The notes: generated by a model from the letters alone, not told the origin. A stretch of DNA of 64,000 nucleotides from UBA6055 sp965203755 (GCA_965203755.1 OZ241910.1:992001-1056000); one strand, 5' to 3'. Shown: positions 34,948 through 44,500, counted from the first letter of the stretch. Program-made: numbers and translations.

Positions 34948-35475
34948 ATGACCGCTATTAAAAAGCGGATTCGGCAAGGCTTGCGCGCCTTGCTGGCGCC
35001 GGTTGCGCCACTGGACTTCCAACTGGCGCAGCGGCATTTGACCGCTCAAGAACTGGAAGCCTTTCAGCGAATGTCCCGCGCCGAACAGCTGCACAGCCTC
35101 AAGGTATTGCGGGATATCCTGGACCAAAACGAAACAGCGCCGACGGCATTGGCGGCCGCGGCGCTTCTGCATGATGTCGGCAAGTCGCGCTATCATCTGA
35201 CGGTCTGGCAAAAGACCTTGTCGGTGCTTGTCAATGCGCTCGTCCCACAGTTTGCCGCCGGCCTTGGCCAGGACGAAACCATCCGTTTTTGGCGCGCGCC
35301 TTTCGCTTTGCATGCACATCACCCCAAGTGGAGCGGCGAAATTCTCCGCGCCTGCGGCTCGGACGCGGCTGCCATCTGGCTGGCGGAACATCATCAGGAG
35401 AATGCCGAAAACTATCGCGACCATCCACATCACGAACTGCTGCTGCGGCTGCAAATGGCCGATGATGCCAACTGA
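34948..35475 (+). CDS. HD-domain phosphohydrolase
   Basis: A 175-residue cytoplasmic HD-superfamily protein. The metal motif LHDVGK gives His75-Asp76. An upstream histidine (EQLHSLKVL, His49) and downstream His pairs (HAHHPKW, AEHHQEN) complete the site. The order resembles small HDIG/HDc phosphohydrolases acting on nucleotides, but the substrate is not recognisable. It follows the M50 protease by six bases, so the two are probably co-transcribed. Confidence 0.8.
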   Translation: MTAIKKRIRQGLRALLAPVAPLDFQLAQRHLTAQELEAFQRMSRAEQLHSLKVLRDILDQNETAPTALAAAALLHDVGKSRYHLTVWQKTLSVLVNALVPQFAAGLGQDETIRFWRAPFALHAHHPKWSGEILRACGSDAAAIWLAEHHQENAENYRDHPHHELLLRLQMADDAN

Positions 35476-35578
35476 CCGGCGGGATATGGCGGCAAAACGC
35501 ATGCCCGGCCGGCTGACTATGGCAGCATCCGCGGCCGCGGCGCTATAGTTATCCAAATGACTGTGAAAGGAGCCTGAC

Positions 35579-36598
35579 ATGGCAAACCTGACCATCGCCA
35601 TTTTAGGATTGGATCGGCTGGGCGCATCCATTGCCCTGCGCCTGAAAACCTATGTCGAAAAAGGCGGGCAGCACCGCTTCAAACTCATCGGTTATGACAG
35701 CCGCGACGACTTTGAAAAAGCGGCTCGCAAGCGCAAGGTTTTCGACAAGGTGGAGCGCAAGCCCTACACGGCGGCGGCATCTGCCGACATTGTGATGATG
35801 AACCTGCCTTACGAAGACGTTCGCGCCGCATACGAAGTCATGGCGCCCGACCTGCGCGATGGCGCGGTCATCCTGGATACATCGGTTATCAAACAGCCTT
35901 CTCTGGCATGGGCGGGAAAATACCTTAGCCGCGAACATCACTGGATAGGCTTTACGCCGGTCATCCCGGCTGAGTATATGTTTGATCATCAGCTAGGTCC
36001 GGAATACGCCAGCGATGATTACTTCCATGAGAGCGTGATTTTTCTTACGCCGGCGGTAACAAGCATCAAGGAAGCGATTGATTTGGCTGTCAATTTCTCG
36101 GCGATCCTCGGTGGCCGGCCGCATTTTCTTGACCCGGCTGAACACGACAGCCTGACCGCGCTTACCGAAGAGATTCCACAGTTATTGAGCGTCGCCGCCT
36201 ACGCCAGCGCCATGCAGCATAATGCCTGGCAGGATGCCCAGCGACTCACCAACCCACCTTTTAATGTCCTGACCCGCTATCTGCTGACGCATCATCCGGA
36301 TGCGCTGCGCGACGAATGGCTCGGCAACGGGACGGCGCTGGCGCGCGCCATCGACGAGTTGATGCTGATCCTGAAAGACGTTCGAGATCATATCGCCGCC
36401 CAGGATGAAATCGCCATTGAAGCCTTTCTGACCGCCGCCGCGGACGATTATCAGGAATGGATCAACAAACGTCACAAAGGCAGCTGGGAGGAACGTTCCA
36501 GTTCCAAAATCCAATTTGAGAATACCATTGCCGGCAGTCTTTTTGGCAGCGCCATCAGCAGACGGCTGTTTGGAGACCGAAACGACCGCGAAAGCTAG
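35579..36598 (+). CDS. TyrA-like NAD(P)-binding dehydrogenase (prephenate dehydrogenase family)
   Basis: A 339-residue protein. The N-terminal Rossmann domain has ILGLDRLGAS (GxxxxG in place of the usual GLGLIG), then a strand DIVMMNLP and the DTSVIKQPS turn. A helical C-terminal dimerisation domain contains the ALTEEIPQLLSVAAYAS helix typical of prephenate/arogenate dehydrogenases. The HWIGFTPV segment matches the region that usually carries the catalytic His. The dinucleotide motif is atypical, so a related 6-phosphogluconate-type dehydrogenase is possible. A GTGAAAGGAG ribosome site precedes the ATG. Confidence 0.65.
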   Translation: MANLTIAILGLDRLGASIALRLKTYVEKGGQHRFKLIGYDSRDDFEKAARKRKVFDKVERKPYTAAASADIVMMNLPYEDVRAAYEVMAPDLRDGAVILDTSVIKQPSLAWAGKYLSREHHWIGFTPVIPAEYMFDHQLGPEYASDDYFHESVIFLTPAVTSIKEAIDLAVNFSAILGGRPHFLDPAEHDSLTALTEEIPQLLSVAAYASAMQHNAWQDAQRLTNPPFNVLTRYLLTHHPDALRDEWLGNGTALARAIDELMLILKDVRDHIAAQDEIAIEAFLTAAADDYQEWINKRHKGSWEERSSSKIQFENTIAGSLFGSAISRRLFGDRNDRES

Positions 36599-36779
36599 GG
36601 CGGCTTTGGCGGCAAGCGGTCAAAATCGAGGTCAATTTTGCACGAATCCCGGTTTTTTAGCGCCAATCATTTGACCTAATCCAATAAATTGATTAAAGTT
36701 AGGCTGTGAGATCTTATCGTCAAAACTTTTAGGAAGTTGATATCTTGATTCTTATTGTAAGTTAAAGGGGGTTCTCAAC

Positions 36780-38051
36780 ATGAACACTGCAATTCGCAAC
36801 TTTACTCGCCTTTTCGTCCTGCTGGCGCTGCTACTGACTTCGGCTGTGGCTTTTGCCCAAGACGAAACCAGCACGGACAGCAGTACCGTTCCCTTTGTCG
36901 GCATCCGCTATGTAGATACAGACGAGGGCATTCTTGTCACTGGTGTCATCACCAATACACCGGCGGCGGCCGCCAATCTTGAAGTCGGTGATGTCGTCAC
37001 TGCGATTGATGGCGCCGAGGTTGAGGCTGCATCCATTCAGGATATCTTATGGAGCTATGATGTCGATGACACCGTAACCCTAAGCATTGAACGCGATGGT
37101 GAATCCCTCCATCAGGATGTGACCCTGATGGCGCGCCCGGACGATTTGTTCAGCAGCCCGGATTATCAAATCACGTCGGATTTAGCTCTGGACGGTCAAT
37201 GGCTGTTTGTTGGCGGCATGATCACAACCACATTCGACGATGCCGGTTATGTGACCTGCGGCACTTTGATTTGGCGGTATCTCGACCATGCCGACATCTC
37301 GGCTCAGGCCGCTGTCGCCTCGAATGATGATGACGATGATGAGTCTGAAGCCGCTGTGATGCGCTATGAGGAACATTATCTGATTGTTCAGTTCATTACC
37401 ACGGGGCGCCACAAGCCGCCGCGCCGGCCTCGGCTTGATGTCAGCCATACTTACGAGACCGACAGCATCCGTCTCGGCTATGGCGACGGCTTCATTGAGG
37501 TTCAGGAACTCGACCAGGAACATGAACTTTATGCGGCTGGTCTGCGTCAGTTCGATTTGATCACCAGCGTCAATGGCGCGTCCATCGACGAAGCCGAAGA
37601 TCTTTTCAGCAGCGACGCCATCGCGCTGGGGGTTGAACGCGGGAATGACCTGATGACTTTGTCGGCGCCGGCATCAACTGCCCCGCTGCTGATGTTTGGT
37701 CAGGAGCTTTCGTCCGAACAAAACCGCGCTGAATGGCTGGGGCTGCACGAAAAACAGGTCACCCTGGGCGTTCGCTATCTTCAGTTGGAATCGAACCATC
37801 CCTACTTCGGTGACAGCGGCATCAGCGACGGCGCCTATGTGGCCGAAGTCATTGATGGCCTGCCGGCGGCCGAGGCTGGCATCCAGACGGGCGACGTTAT
37901 CTCTGCGGTGGATGGCTTGGCGGCCACCAGCGAAATCGACCTGCGGAATCGCATTTACGCTCACCGCCCCGGCGACGAGGTTACGTTGGATGTGCTGCGG
38001 AATGGCGAACTGATTCAGGTTGATGTTGTGCTGCGGGTCGCAGGCTCCTAA
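36780..38051 (+). CDS. Exported protein with three PDZ domains and no protease domain
   Basis: A 423-residue secreted protein. The signal peptide (LFVLLALLLTSAVAFA, cut before QDE near residue 27) is clear. Three PDZ-like domains are seen at about 38-115 (NTPAAAANLEVGDVVTAIDG), 225-300 (EHELYAAGLRQFDLITSVNG) and 320-420 (PAAEAGIQTGDVISAVDG). An acidic DDDDDES stretch lies between the first two. No serine protease or metallopeptidase domain is present, so it is probably a peptide-binding scaffold outside the membrane. It has a strong intrinsic terminator and a GGGGG-rich ribosome site, and stands alone. Confidence 0.85.
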   Translation: MNTAIRNFTRLFVLLALLLTSAVAFAQDETSTDSSTVPFVGIRYVDTDEGILVTGVITNTPAAAANLEVGDVVTAIDGAEVEAASIQDILWSYDVDDTVTLSIERDGESLHQDVTLMARPDDLFSSPDYQITSDLALDGQWLFVGGMITTTFDDAGYVTCGTLIWRYLDHADISAQAAVASNDDDDDESEAAVMRYEEHYLIVQFITTGRHKPPRRPRLDVSHTYETDSIRLGYGDGFIEVQELDQEHELYAAGLRQFDLITSVNGASIDEAEDLFSSDAIALGVERGNDLMTLSAPASTAPLLMFGQELSSEQNRAEWLGLHEKQVTLGVRYLQLESNHPYFGDSGISDGAYVAEVIDGLPAAEAGIQTGDVISAVDGLAATSEIDLRNRIYAHRPGDEVTLDVLRNGELIQVDVVLRVAGS

Positions 38052-38074
38052 GCCGCATTCGCCAGCGTTTTACC

Positions 38075-38103
38075 AGCCCCTGTCAAGCGACGGGGGCTTT
38101 TTG
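38075..38103 (+). terminator. Intrinsic terminator of the PDZ protein gene
   Basis: A 10-bp stem (AGCCCCTGTC/GACGGGGGCT, one G-T pair) with loop AAGC is followed by TTTTT. It lies 24 bases after the stop codon. Confidence 0.92.
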
Positions 38104-38168
38104 TCCCCAAGGTTGATGACCAGCGCGAATACTGAAAATCAAGACGGACTTCATGCGGGGAGACAGCA

Positions 38169-40283
38169 ATGCGCGACATATTTACGACTGAACTATTTCG
38201 CAAAGATTTGGATAATCTCGATAAAGCCATACGCGAAAGAGTTGGGAAAACGATACGGCAAATCAAGCAAGATCCCTATTATCCGGGTTTGCAAACGCAT
38301 CCGCAGAAGACCATACCCAATCGCAAAATCATGCGTTCGCGGGTCAATGACAACTTCCGCATTCTGTGGGAACAGCTAGACGGCGGGAATATAGGTTTAT
38401 GGCGTGTAGCGAAACACGATGTCATTGATGCCATTCGCTCTGTACCGAAGACCGCTTCATTAGATCAGAAGTTCGTGTACCGCGACGAGGAAACGCAGAC
38501 CGCAGTGGAAGTCCCTCTCAATCAGCCGCAGCCTTTCAAAAGCATCCCAGACAATGTTCTCCGTTTGTTTGGTGTGCCTGATGATTATTTGCCTGAGGTG
38601 CAAGGGTTGTCGATTCCTGATTTGAACGAAGCAGAAGACCTTATATGGGAATTGGAAATCCCTGAATACGCGAAGGATATCTTACGTGATATTCTCTTAC
38701 TGGGTGAAGATTGGAATGTCGAAAACTTCTTTGATCCGAAACAGTTGCTCTACCGCGCTACTGTCGATCAATTAGAGAGCTACTGCAAAGGTGAGATCGG
38801 GAACCTGCTACTCAAATTGACCCCTGAGCAGCTGAATTATGTGCAGATGGATGCGACCGGCCCCATTTTAATCAAAGGGGTCGCCGGTTCGGGCAAGACC
38901 ACCATCGGCTTGTACCGCACCCATCACCTGGCAGATAAGCGGCGCATGTTCGGCAAGGATACCGCAATCTTGCTGCTGACCTACACAAAAACGCTAACTG
39001 CGGCATTACAACAGCTACACACCGAGCTTTCTCTTCATAAAGGCCCATACACAATTACCATCTCTGCATACAAAGAATGGATGCTGCAACATCTTAACAG
39101 CAGTGGAAAACATTATTCGGAAGCGGAAAAAGATTGCAGGTCTAATTTCGCAAAAAAAGCACAAAGGGAAATTGCGCGAAAGTACACGGATGATAAAGTC
39201 GTGTGCAGGTTGTATCCTGGGAAGCTGTTGGACGAATTTGACAAGGTGATTCGCGCAAGAGGGCTGAAGAGCCTTGAAGAATATCAGGCAATAGAACGAG
39301 TCGGGTGCGGAAGAGGGTTGAATCGGGAACGACATCGCCCAATCGTTTGGGAAATATACGAGCACTACCAGCAGCAGTTGGATGATGCCTGCTTGTTTGA
39401 TTGGGCAGATTTATCTCGCTTGGTCCTTGAACATTGTCGCCCGCTACCGCAATATGACGTAGTGATTATTGATGAAGCGCAAGACCTGCCGCCCAGCGAT
39501 CTCCACTTGGCAACTAAGCTGATCCCCGATTACACCGAATCGCGCAGTTTGACCCTGCTAGCAGATCCGGCACAGAGCATCTATTACCGCGGCATTCCTT
39601 GGAAAGAAGCTGGCATCAACATTTCGGGCGGTCGAACACGGATACTTGCCAAGAATTTCCGCAACACCAAGCAGGTTATGGAATCAGCGCGGCCCGTTCT
39701 CGATGGCTGCCAGGATCTTAAGGATCAAGGTGAATACATTCCCCCGGCCAGTACTGATCGCAAGGGACCAAAGCCTTTGTTGGTTCAATATAAAAATACG
39801 GCAGATGCGTGGAACTACATCCTTAAGGAGACAATCATGTTATGCCGCCCGGGCAAATATCGACCTGGAGATATCGCTATTATAGCTCGCACGAACAAGC
39901 CATTAAAAAATTTGCAGAAACGATTCAAAGATGAGAACATTCCTTATAATTTCTTCCGGGATGGATTCGATATTCTCGAAAACCAGGTCAAACTGATCAC
40001 GATGCACTCCGCCAAAGGGTTGGAGTTTCCGATTGTCTTTATAATCGACTTAGATGACGACGTTATGCCACATATCCATTATTATTCCGAAACGAAATAT
40101 GAAGATGAACTGCAAGAGCGCAAGCTGTTCTATGTCAGCATGACGCGGGCAGCGGAGCGGCTGTATCTGCTTTATCCCAAACACAATCGCTGCCGCTTCC
40201 TGCGCGATTTGGATGACAGCACGGTGAACGCGGTCTCGGACTGGCGCGAGAAGCCATTCAAACGCAAGCGCAAGGCAAAATAA
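38169..40283 (+). CDS. RelE/ParE-like domain fused to a superfamily 1 UvrD-like helicase
   Basis: A 704-residue fusion. Residues 1-92 match the RelE/ParE toxin fold: FRKDLDNLDK helix, then RSRVNDNFRILW and LWRVAKHDVIDAI strands with conserved basic residues. From about 215 a UvrD/PcrA-type helicase follows: Walker A GVAGSGKTT (237-245), Walker B DEAQD (435-439), MHSAKGLEF and the VSMTRAAERLYLLY motif VI. No antitoxin gene is visible on either side, so the RelE part may act as an RNA- or ribosome-binding module rather than a free toxin. It lies 143 bases upstream of a second restriction-modification gene, which suggests a defence context. Confidence 0.88.
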   Translation: MRDIFTTELFRKDLDNLDKAIRERVGKTIRQIKQDPYYPGLQTHPQKTIPNRKIMRSRVNDNFRILWEQLDGGNIGLWRVAKHDVIDAIRSVPKTASLDQKFVYRDEETQTAVEVPLNQPQPFKSIPDNVLRLFGVPDDYLPEVQGLSIPDLNEAEDLIWELEIPEYAKDILRDILLLGEDWNVENFFDPKQLLYRATVDQLESYCKGEIGNLLLKLTPEQLNYVQMDATGPILIKGVAGSGKTTIGLYRTHHLADKRRMFGKDTAILLLTYTKTLTAALQQLHTELSLHKGPYTITISAYKEWMLQHLNSSGKHYSEAEKDCRSNFAKKAQREIARKYTDDKVVCRLYPGKLLDEFDKVIRARGLKSLEEYQAIERVGCGRGLNRERHRPIVWEIYEHYQQQLDDACLFDWADLSRLVLEHCRPLPQYDVVIIDEAQDLPPSDLHLATKLIPDYTESRSLTLLADPAQSIYYRGIPWKEAGINISGGRTRILAKNFRNTKQVMESARPVLDGCQDLKDQGEYIPPASTDRKGPKPLLVQYKNTADAWNYILKETIMLCRPGKYRPGDIAIIARTNKPLKNLQKRFKDENIPYNFFRDGFDILENQVKLITMHSAKGLEFPIVFIIDLDDDVMPHIHYYSETKYEDELQERKLFYVSMTRAAERLYLLYPKHNRCRFLRDLDDSTVNAVSDWREKPFKRKRKAK

Positions 40284-40426
40284 AAAGAGAGCATCTTTTG
40301 ATCCGCCGCGTCTCTCGAATCGCATTAAGGTTTCGCTCTTTCGCGTTCGCTCCGGTTGCATGGCAAGATAATCCAGTTGATGTTATGATAAGAAAGGCAT
40401 ATACATAATAAGCTGGAGACGTCCAG

Positions 40427-42625
40427 GTGATTGAGACAGACATTCGATACCAAATAGATCGTGCTTTAGAGGCAAAAGGCTGGTTTCTCGACGCCCAGGA
40501 TCATAGGCGAAATGTATTTTTTGAAGAAGCGGTTAAAGATCGGCTATCGCATCAAAGTATACAAAATCTGGGACACAAAAGACCAGATTACACTTTATTT
40601 GATGGTGTAATTCCACTTGCTATAATTGAGGCAAAGAAGCCGGCGGTAACGAATCTCGATGATGCGCTCAACCAAGCAAAAGATTATGCGGACCGGATCG
40701 GAATAAAAATAATCTTCGCGTGCAATGGATCAACCTTAAAGTCTCAATATCTCAACAACAATAGACCGTTGTACTTGAACGGCATAGAAGTGAACGAATT
40801 TCTTCCTCTGGAATTGCTAAAGCGATTTCAGAGTGAAGGGACTAACGAGATATTCACAGTTCCCAAGGAAGTCATTAAGTCTAGAGAACAGTTAATTCAG
40901 CTGTTTTCAGAATTGAATAACGATCTTAGAGCAGCCGGGCTTCGTGCTGGTATAGAAAGGTTTAGCGAATTCGCTAACATTCTTTTTTTGAAATTGCTTA
41001 GCGAAAAGGGTGATGATGAAATTTGGCGTCAGTTGCTTCAACAGCCTGAAACAGACCTGCTGCTTTATTTGAATGAAGTGGTGATGAAACGACTACGCGA
41101 AGACTATGGCGGCGAAGTTATCACTAAATCATCCATTCAGAATGCTGGCACAATGAGGAAAATTATCCACAAGCTCAATCCATTGCACCTCACCGGTATT
41201 GATGAAGACATAAAGGGCGTTGCATTTGAACACTTTATTCAAAAGACTACCGACACCCAAAACGATCTGGGTGAGTATTTTACACCTCGCCATATAATAA
41301 GATTCATGGTTAGGCTTCTTAACCCGAAGTATGGTGAAAATATCTATGATCCATTTTGTGGCACTGGAGGATTTCTTACGGAATCATTTAAGCATATCAG
41401 CCAGCAATGCAGATTATCAAAAGAAGTATTTGATACATTGCATAATAAAACAGTCTTCGGCGGAGAAATTACGACCACCGCGCGTATAGCTAAAATGAAC
41501 ATGATCTTGTTTGGCGACGGTCATTCGGGAGTAACACAGCAAGACAGTCTTCGAGCAGATACCAATGGGAAGTACGACAATGTCCTTTCTAATATCCCTT
41601 TTTCTCAAACTGTGTCTCAAGAGATATTAGATATTGTCGAGGGTAATCCAAAGGATGCTGACGAAGCGTGCGTTATAAAGTGTTTTAATAGCCTGAAACT
41701 TGGCGCGTCTATGGCCATTGTCGTACCAGATGGACTGCTCGTAAATCGCAAGCATACTGAATTGCTGCGATTCCTGTTTTCAAACTCGCGCGTTAGGCTC
41801 TTGGCTAGACTGCCACGCGGTTGTTTCGCGCCTTACACCGACGCCAAAACCGGAATTATCTACTTGACAGATAAAGGCGCAAGGCAAACTGATTGGTTCT
41901 ATCAAGTCGCAATCAGGAACGATGGCTTTGATAGTAAACGCAATCCTATAAAAGGCATAAACGACTTGGAAAAAACGCTCTTCTTTTACCAAGATGCTGA
42001 CCGTCCCGAAGAAAACATGCCGACCAATCTCGATATTAGTGTGATTTCAGTTAAAAACCTGGAAAGCAGACGATCCTTTCATTTATATGAAAAATGGAAA
42101 GTCGCAAGTGGCGGGAATTACATTAACCTTGAAGATGCAGCTATACTGCAAAATGGAAAATCTATTACTGAAGCTGGCACTACACCGGGCAATATCCCGG
42201 TCATTGCTGGAGGTCGAGGCACTGTTCCTTATACACATGGTGAATATAATCACTTGGGAAATATATTCACGATCAGTAAATCCGGCGCGTATTCTGGTTA
42301 TGTATGGTGGCATGACAATCCAATATGGGCATCTGATTCAATCGTGATCAAAAGTAAAGATGAATCAAAATTCCTAAACAGATACCTTTTTATGTGCATG
42401 AAACTCAAACAACAAGAAATCTACAACCGGCAGCAAGGTACTGGACAGCCACATATCTACATAAGCCATATTAAAGATTTTCCAATACCTGTTATATCTG
42501 TCGAGGAGCAAATTGCTTTGTTCAAGCAATTTGAAGAAACATGGATAAAGCTGAAAGAGTTAGAACAGAAATTGGCTGAACACACAGATCGGATTAAAGA
42601 ATTTATTCAACTTCAATATACATGA
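40427..42625 (+). CDS. Second single-chain restriction-modification protein (nuclease, N6-adenine methylase, specificity domain)
   Basis: A 732-residue fusion built like the protein at 31603. Nuclease residues are PD at 53-54 and ExK at 68-70 (IIEAK). Methylase motifs are GEYFTPRHI (282-290), DPFCGTGGF (308-316) and motif IV NIPF (389-392). An HsdS-like recognition domain begins near residue 555 and ends in the expected coiled coil (EEQIALFKQFEETWIKLKELEQK), so this copy is intact. The GTG start has GGAGA nine bases upstream. No separate hsdR, hsdM or hsdS is present, so it should act as a type IIG-like enzyme. AT-rich composition suggests transfer. Confidence 0.87.
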   Translation: MIETDIRYQIDRALEAKGWFLDAQDHRRNVFFEEAVKDRLSHQSIQNLGHKRPDYTLFDGVIPLAIIEAKKPAVTNLDDALNQAKDYADRIGIKIIFACNGSTLKSQYLNNNRPLYLNGIEVNEFLPLELLKRFQSEGTNEIFTVPKEVIKSREQLIQLFSELNNDLRAAGLRAGIERFSEFANILFLKLLSEKGDDEIWRQLLQQPETDLLLYLNEVVMKRLREDYGGEVITKSSIQNAGTMRKIIHKLNPLHLTGIDEDIKGVAFEHFIQKTTDTQNDLGEYFTPRHIIRFMVRLLNPKYGENIYDPFCGTGGFLTESFKHISQQCRLSKEVFDTLHNKTVFGGEITTTARIAKMNMILFGDGHSGVTQQDSLRADTNGKYDNVLSNIPFSQTVSQEILDIVEGNPKDADEACVIKCFNSLKLGASMAIVVPDGLLVNRKHTELLRFLFSNSRVRLLARLPRGCFAPYTDAKTGIIYLTDKGARQTDWFYQVAIRNDGFDSKRNPIKGINDLEKTLFFYQDADRPEENMPTNLDISVISVKNLESRRSFHLYEKWKVASGGNYINLEDAAILQNGKSITEAGTTPGNIPVIAGGRGTVPYTHGEYNHLGNIFTISKSGAYSGYVWWHDNPIWASDSIVIKSKDESKFLNRYLFMCMKLKQQEIYNRQQGTGQPHIYISHIKDFPIPVISVEEQIALFKQFEETWIKLKELEQKLAEHTDRIKEFIQLQYT

Positions 42626-42662
42626 AAGTGAAAGGCAATTCGTTTATTTTTAGGATGTTCGC

Positions 42663-43880
42663 ATGATAAGTCCAGTCAAAACCAAGCGAGGTACTTGCCA
42701 ATGCGACCGCTGTGTCTGCCGGAAACCGGTTGACGCCAAAACCGGCTTTGAGGTTTCGGGCGACTTTGAACGTTTCAATCAGAAGCATGATATGTTCAAC
42801 CGCTCTATCTGGGATGATGAGATTCGTTCTGACCGCGCCCGCAGGTTCTATGAATCCTACTTTACGGATCTGGCGCAGTTTCGCAAGGTCGAAGGCTTTC
42901 AGCATCGAGATTATGCCCTGCGAAACGCCGCCTGGTACATTGCCGATTTCACCGCGGATCTGCTTGAACTGTCGCAGGACCGCAAAGAGGGTTTTCTTGA
43001 TACCTATACCATGTTTCGGGAAGGCGCGACGCGCAAAATCAAAGGAACAGCGTCCGAAAATACGGACGATCTCAAACGCGCCGGCGAATTTCTCGGCGCC
43101 GATGCGATTGGCATCTGCGAATATGATGAACGCTGGGTCTACACCCATAACTACAGCCGTCAAAAATTAACTGACAAGGTGATGGATTTGCCCGGCGATT
43201 TAAGCCATGTGGTTGTGATCGCCAACGAAATGCACCATCAAACCATCCAAACCGTGCCGTCTGCATTGAGCGGCGCCGCCACCGGTCAAGGATATAGCAA
43301 AGATATTATCGCCGCCCTGTCGATTACACAATACATTCGCAATTTGGGATACCGCGCTGTCGCCAGCCTCAATGACACCGCCTTATCCATTCCACTGGCG
43401 ATTCAAGCTGGTTTGGGACAGTATGGCCGGCATGGGCTGCTAATTACCCCGGAATATGGACCCAGGGTGCGTATCGCCAAGATATTCACCGATCTGCCGC
43501 TTGTCGCTGATGAACCCATCGACTTTGGCGTCACGGAAACCTGCAATATCTGCCGCCGTTGCAGTGATGGCTGTCCGATTAAAGCCATTCCCTTCGGCTC
43601 GCCTAGTTATCAGAGCCATGACATATCGAATCTCAAGGGGGTCAAGAAGTGGACGATTGATGCCAAGAAATGCTTCCAATTCTGGATCAATCAGGGTACG
43701 GACTGTTCAATTTGCATTCGCGTTTGCCCGTACAACAAGGATTTCTCAAAATTCCATAACCGCATTTTGCGCTGGATGCTGGGCAATCGCTGGCGCAGGC
43801 TGGCATTGTGGCTGGACAAAACGCTCAAATATGGCGAACGCAAAAAGGCTGGCTGGTGGTGGCGGCAGTCTGATGCCTAG
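42663..43880 (+). CDS. Reductive dehalogenase-like corrinoid iron-sulfur protein, cytosolic type
   Basis: A 405-residue homologue of RdhA. The last third has the family pattern: GRHGLLITPEYGPRVR, TDLPL, then four cysteines 294, 297, 300 and 304 (CNICRRCSDGCP), and the second cluster at 337, 348, 351 and 355 (CSICIRVCPYNK). GVKKW and KCFQFW are also RdhA hallmarks and separate it from QueG. There is no twin-arginine signal and no RdhB anchor gene, so it is probably a soluble catabolic or housekeeping form. A short N-terminal CQCDRCVC motif (Cys 12, 14, 17, 19) is unusual and might bind metal. Substrate unknown. Confidence 0.8.
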   Translation: MISPVKTKRGTCQCDRCVCRKPVDAKTGFEVSGDFERFNQKHDMFNRSIWDDEIRSDRARRFYESYFTDLAQFRKVEGFQHRDYALRNAAWYIADFTADLLELSQDRKEGFLDTYTMFREGATRKIKGTASENTDDLKRAGEFLGADAIGICEYDERWVYTHNYSRQKLTDKVMDLPGDLSHVVVIANEMHHQTIQTVPSALSGAATGQGYSKDIIAALSITQYIRNLGYRAVASLNDTALSIPLAIQAGLGQYGRHGLLITPEYGPRVRIAKIFTDLPLVADEPIDFGVTETCNICRRCSDGCPIKAIPFGSPSYQSHDISNLKGVKKWTIDAKKCFQFWINQGTDCSICIRVCPYNKDFSKFHNRILRWMLGNRWRRLALWLDKTLKYGERKKAGWWWRQSDA

Positions 43881-43929
43881 ACCCAGGCAGCTGTGTTCGG
43901 CTGTGATTAGGGAGTGGTGAATATCATAG

Positions 43930-44429
43930 ATATACAAAGTCTTTGAGGCAAACAGCTTGACACTGCGCCTAAGCGCATCAGCCGTGCCAAATAATGACGC
44001 AGTTCCGCATTCACCCCTCCGCCCGATAGGGCTGCCGCTTGTCAGGCACAGCCGTGTGTACATCTGGATCGTAAATCAAACCCCTGTAAACAGCCATCAA
44101 ATCACTGTAGCGCCAGCGAGCCTTTGGACTTTGATCGACCAAGCCCTGCAAGGTCGCCTCATCCCGTCGCCGGCTCACCCGGAAACCAACAATGCAAACG
44201 CTGGCTGGCTCAACCCAAGTGATTATGTACCATCTGTTTTTTCGCCCAACAAAGGTATGCAACTCATCCATCTCGACAAGATGCAAGGGACTCTCATCGC
44301 GGCGCATCTGGCTGATTCGGGTGTGTAGCGGCGGTCGCAAGGCTTGCGCTTGTGCATCTGACTATCGGCGCCAGTGCGACCAGCTTTGATTTGGTGTTCT
44401 GTAGTTTGACAGTAAGAACATTCGCTCAT
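43930..44429 (-). pseudogene. Decayed IS1-family transposase
   Basis: Pieces of an IS1-type transposase appear in three frames: a zinc-ribbon start (CSYCQTTEHQIKAGRT), then VEMDELHTFVGRKNRWYII with the catalytic-domain start, then NAELRHYLARL (43981-44017) and ALRRSVKLFASK. About 60 residues between the zinc ribbon and the MDEL segment are missing, and at least two frameshifts follow. Clear terminal inverted repeats were not found. The element accounts for most of the gene-free stretch 43881-44604. Nothing else is seen there apart from the tgt promoter. Confidence 0.85.
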
Positions 44430-44500
44430 ATCGCCGCATACATCTACGGTATTCACCACTCCCGGGATTGGCTGTCAATGAGCTTTGCCAAACATTGTGC

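Noticed and set aside
34333..35631. 432-codon minus-strand open frame opposite the M50 and HD genes
   Set aside because: Both plus-strand genes have intact catalytic motifs and ribosome sites; the antisense translation shows no recognisable domain.
42663..43880. Epoxyqueuosine reductase (QueG) as an alternative for the RdhA-like gene, given tgt nearby
   Set aside because: The GVKKW, KCFQFW and CPYNK signatures follow RdhA and not QueG; an IS remnant separates it from tgt.
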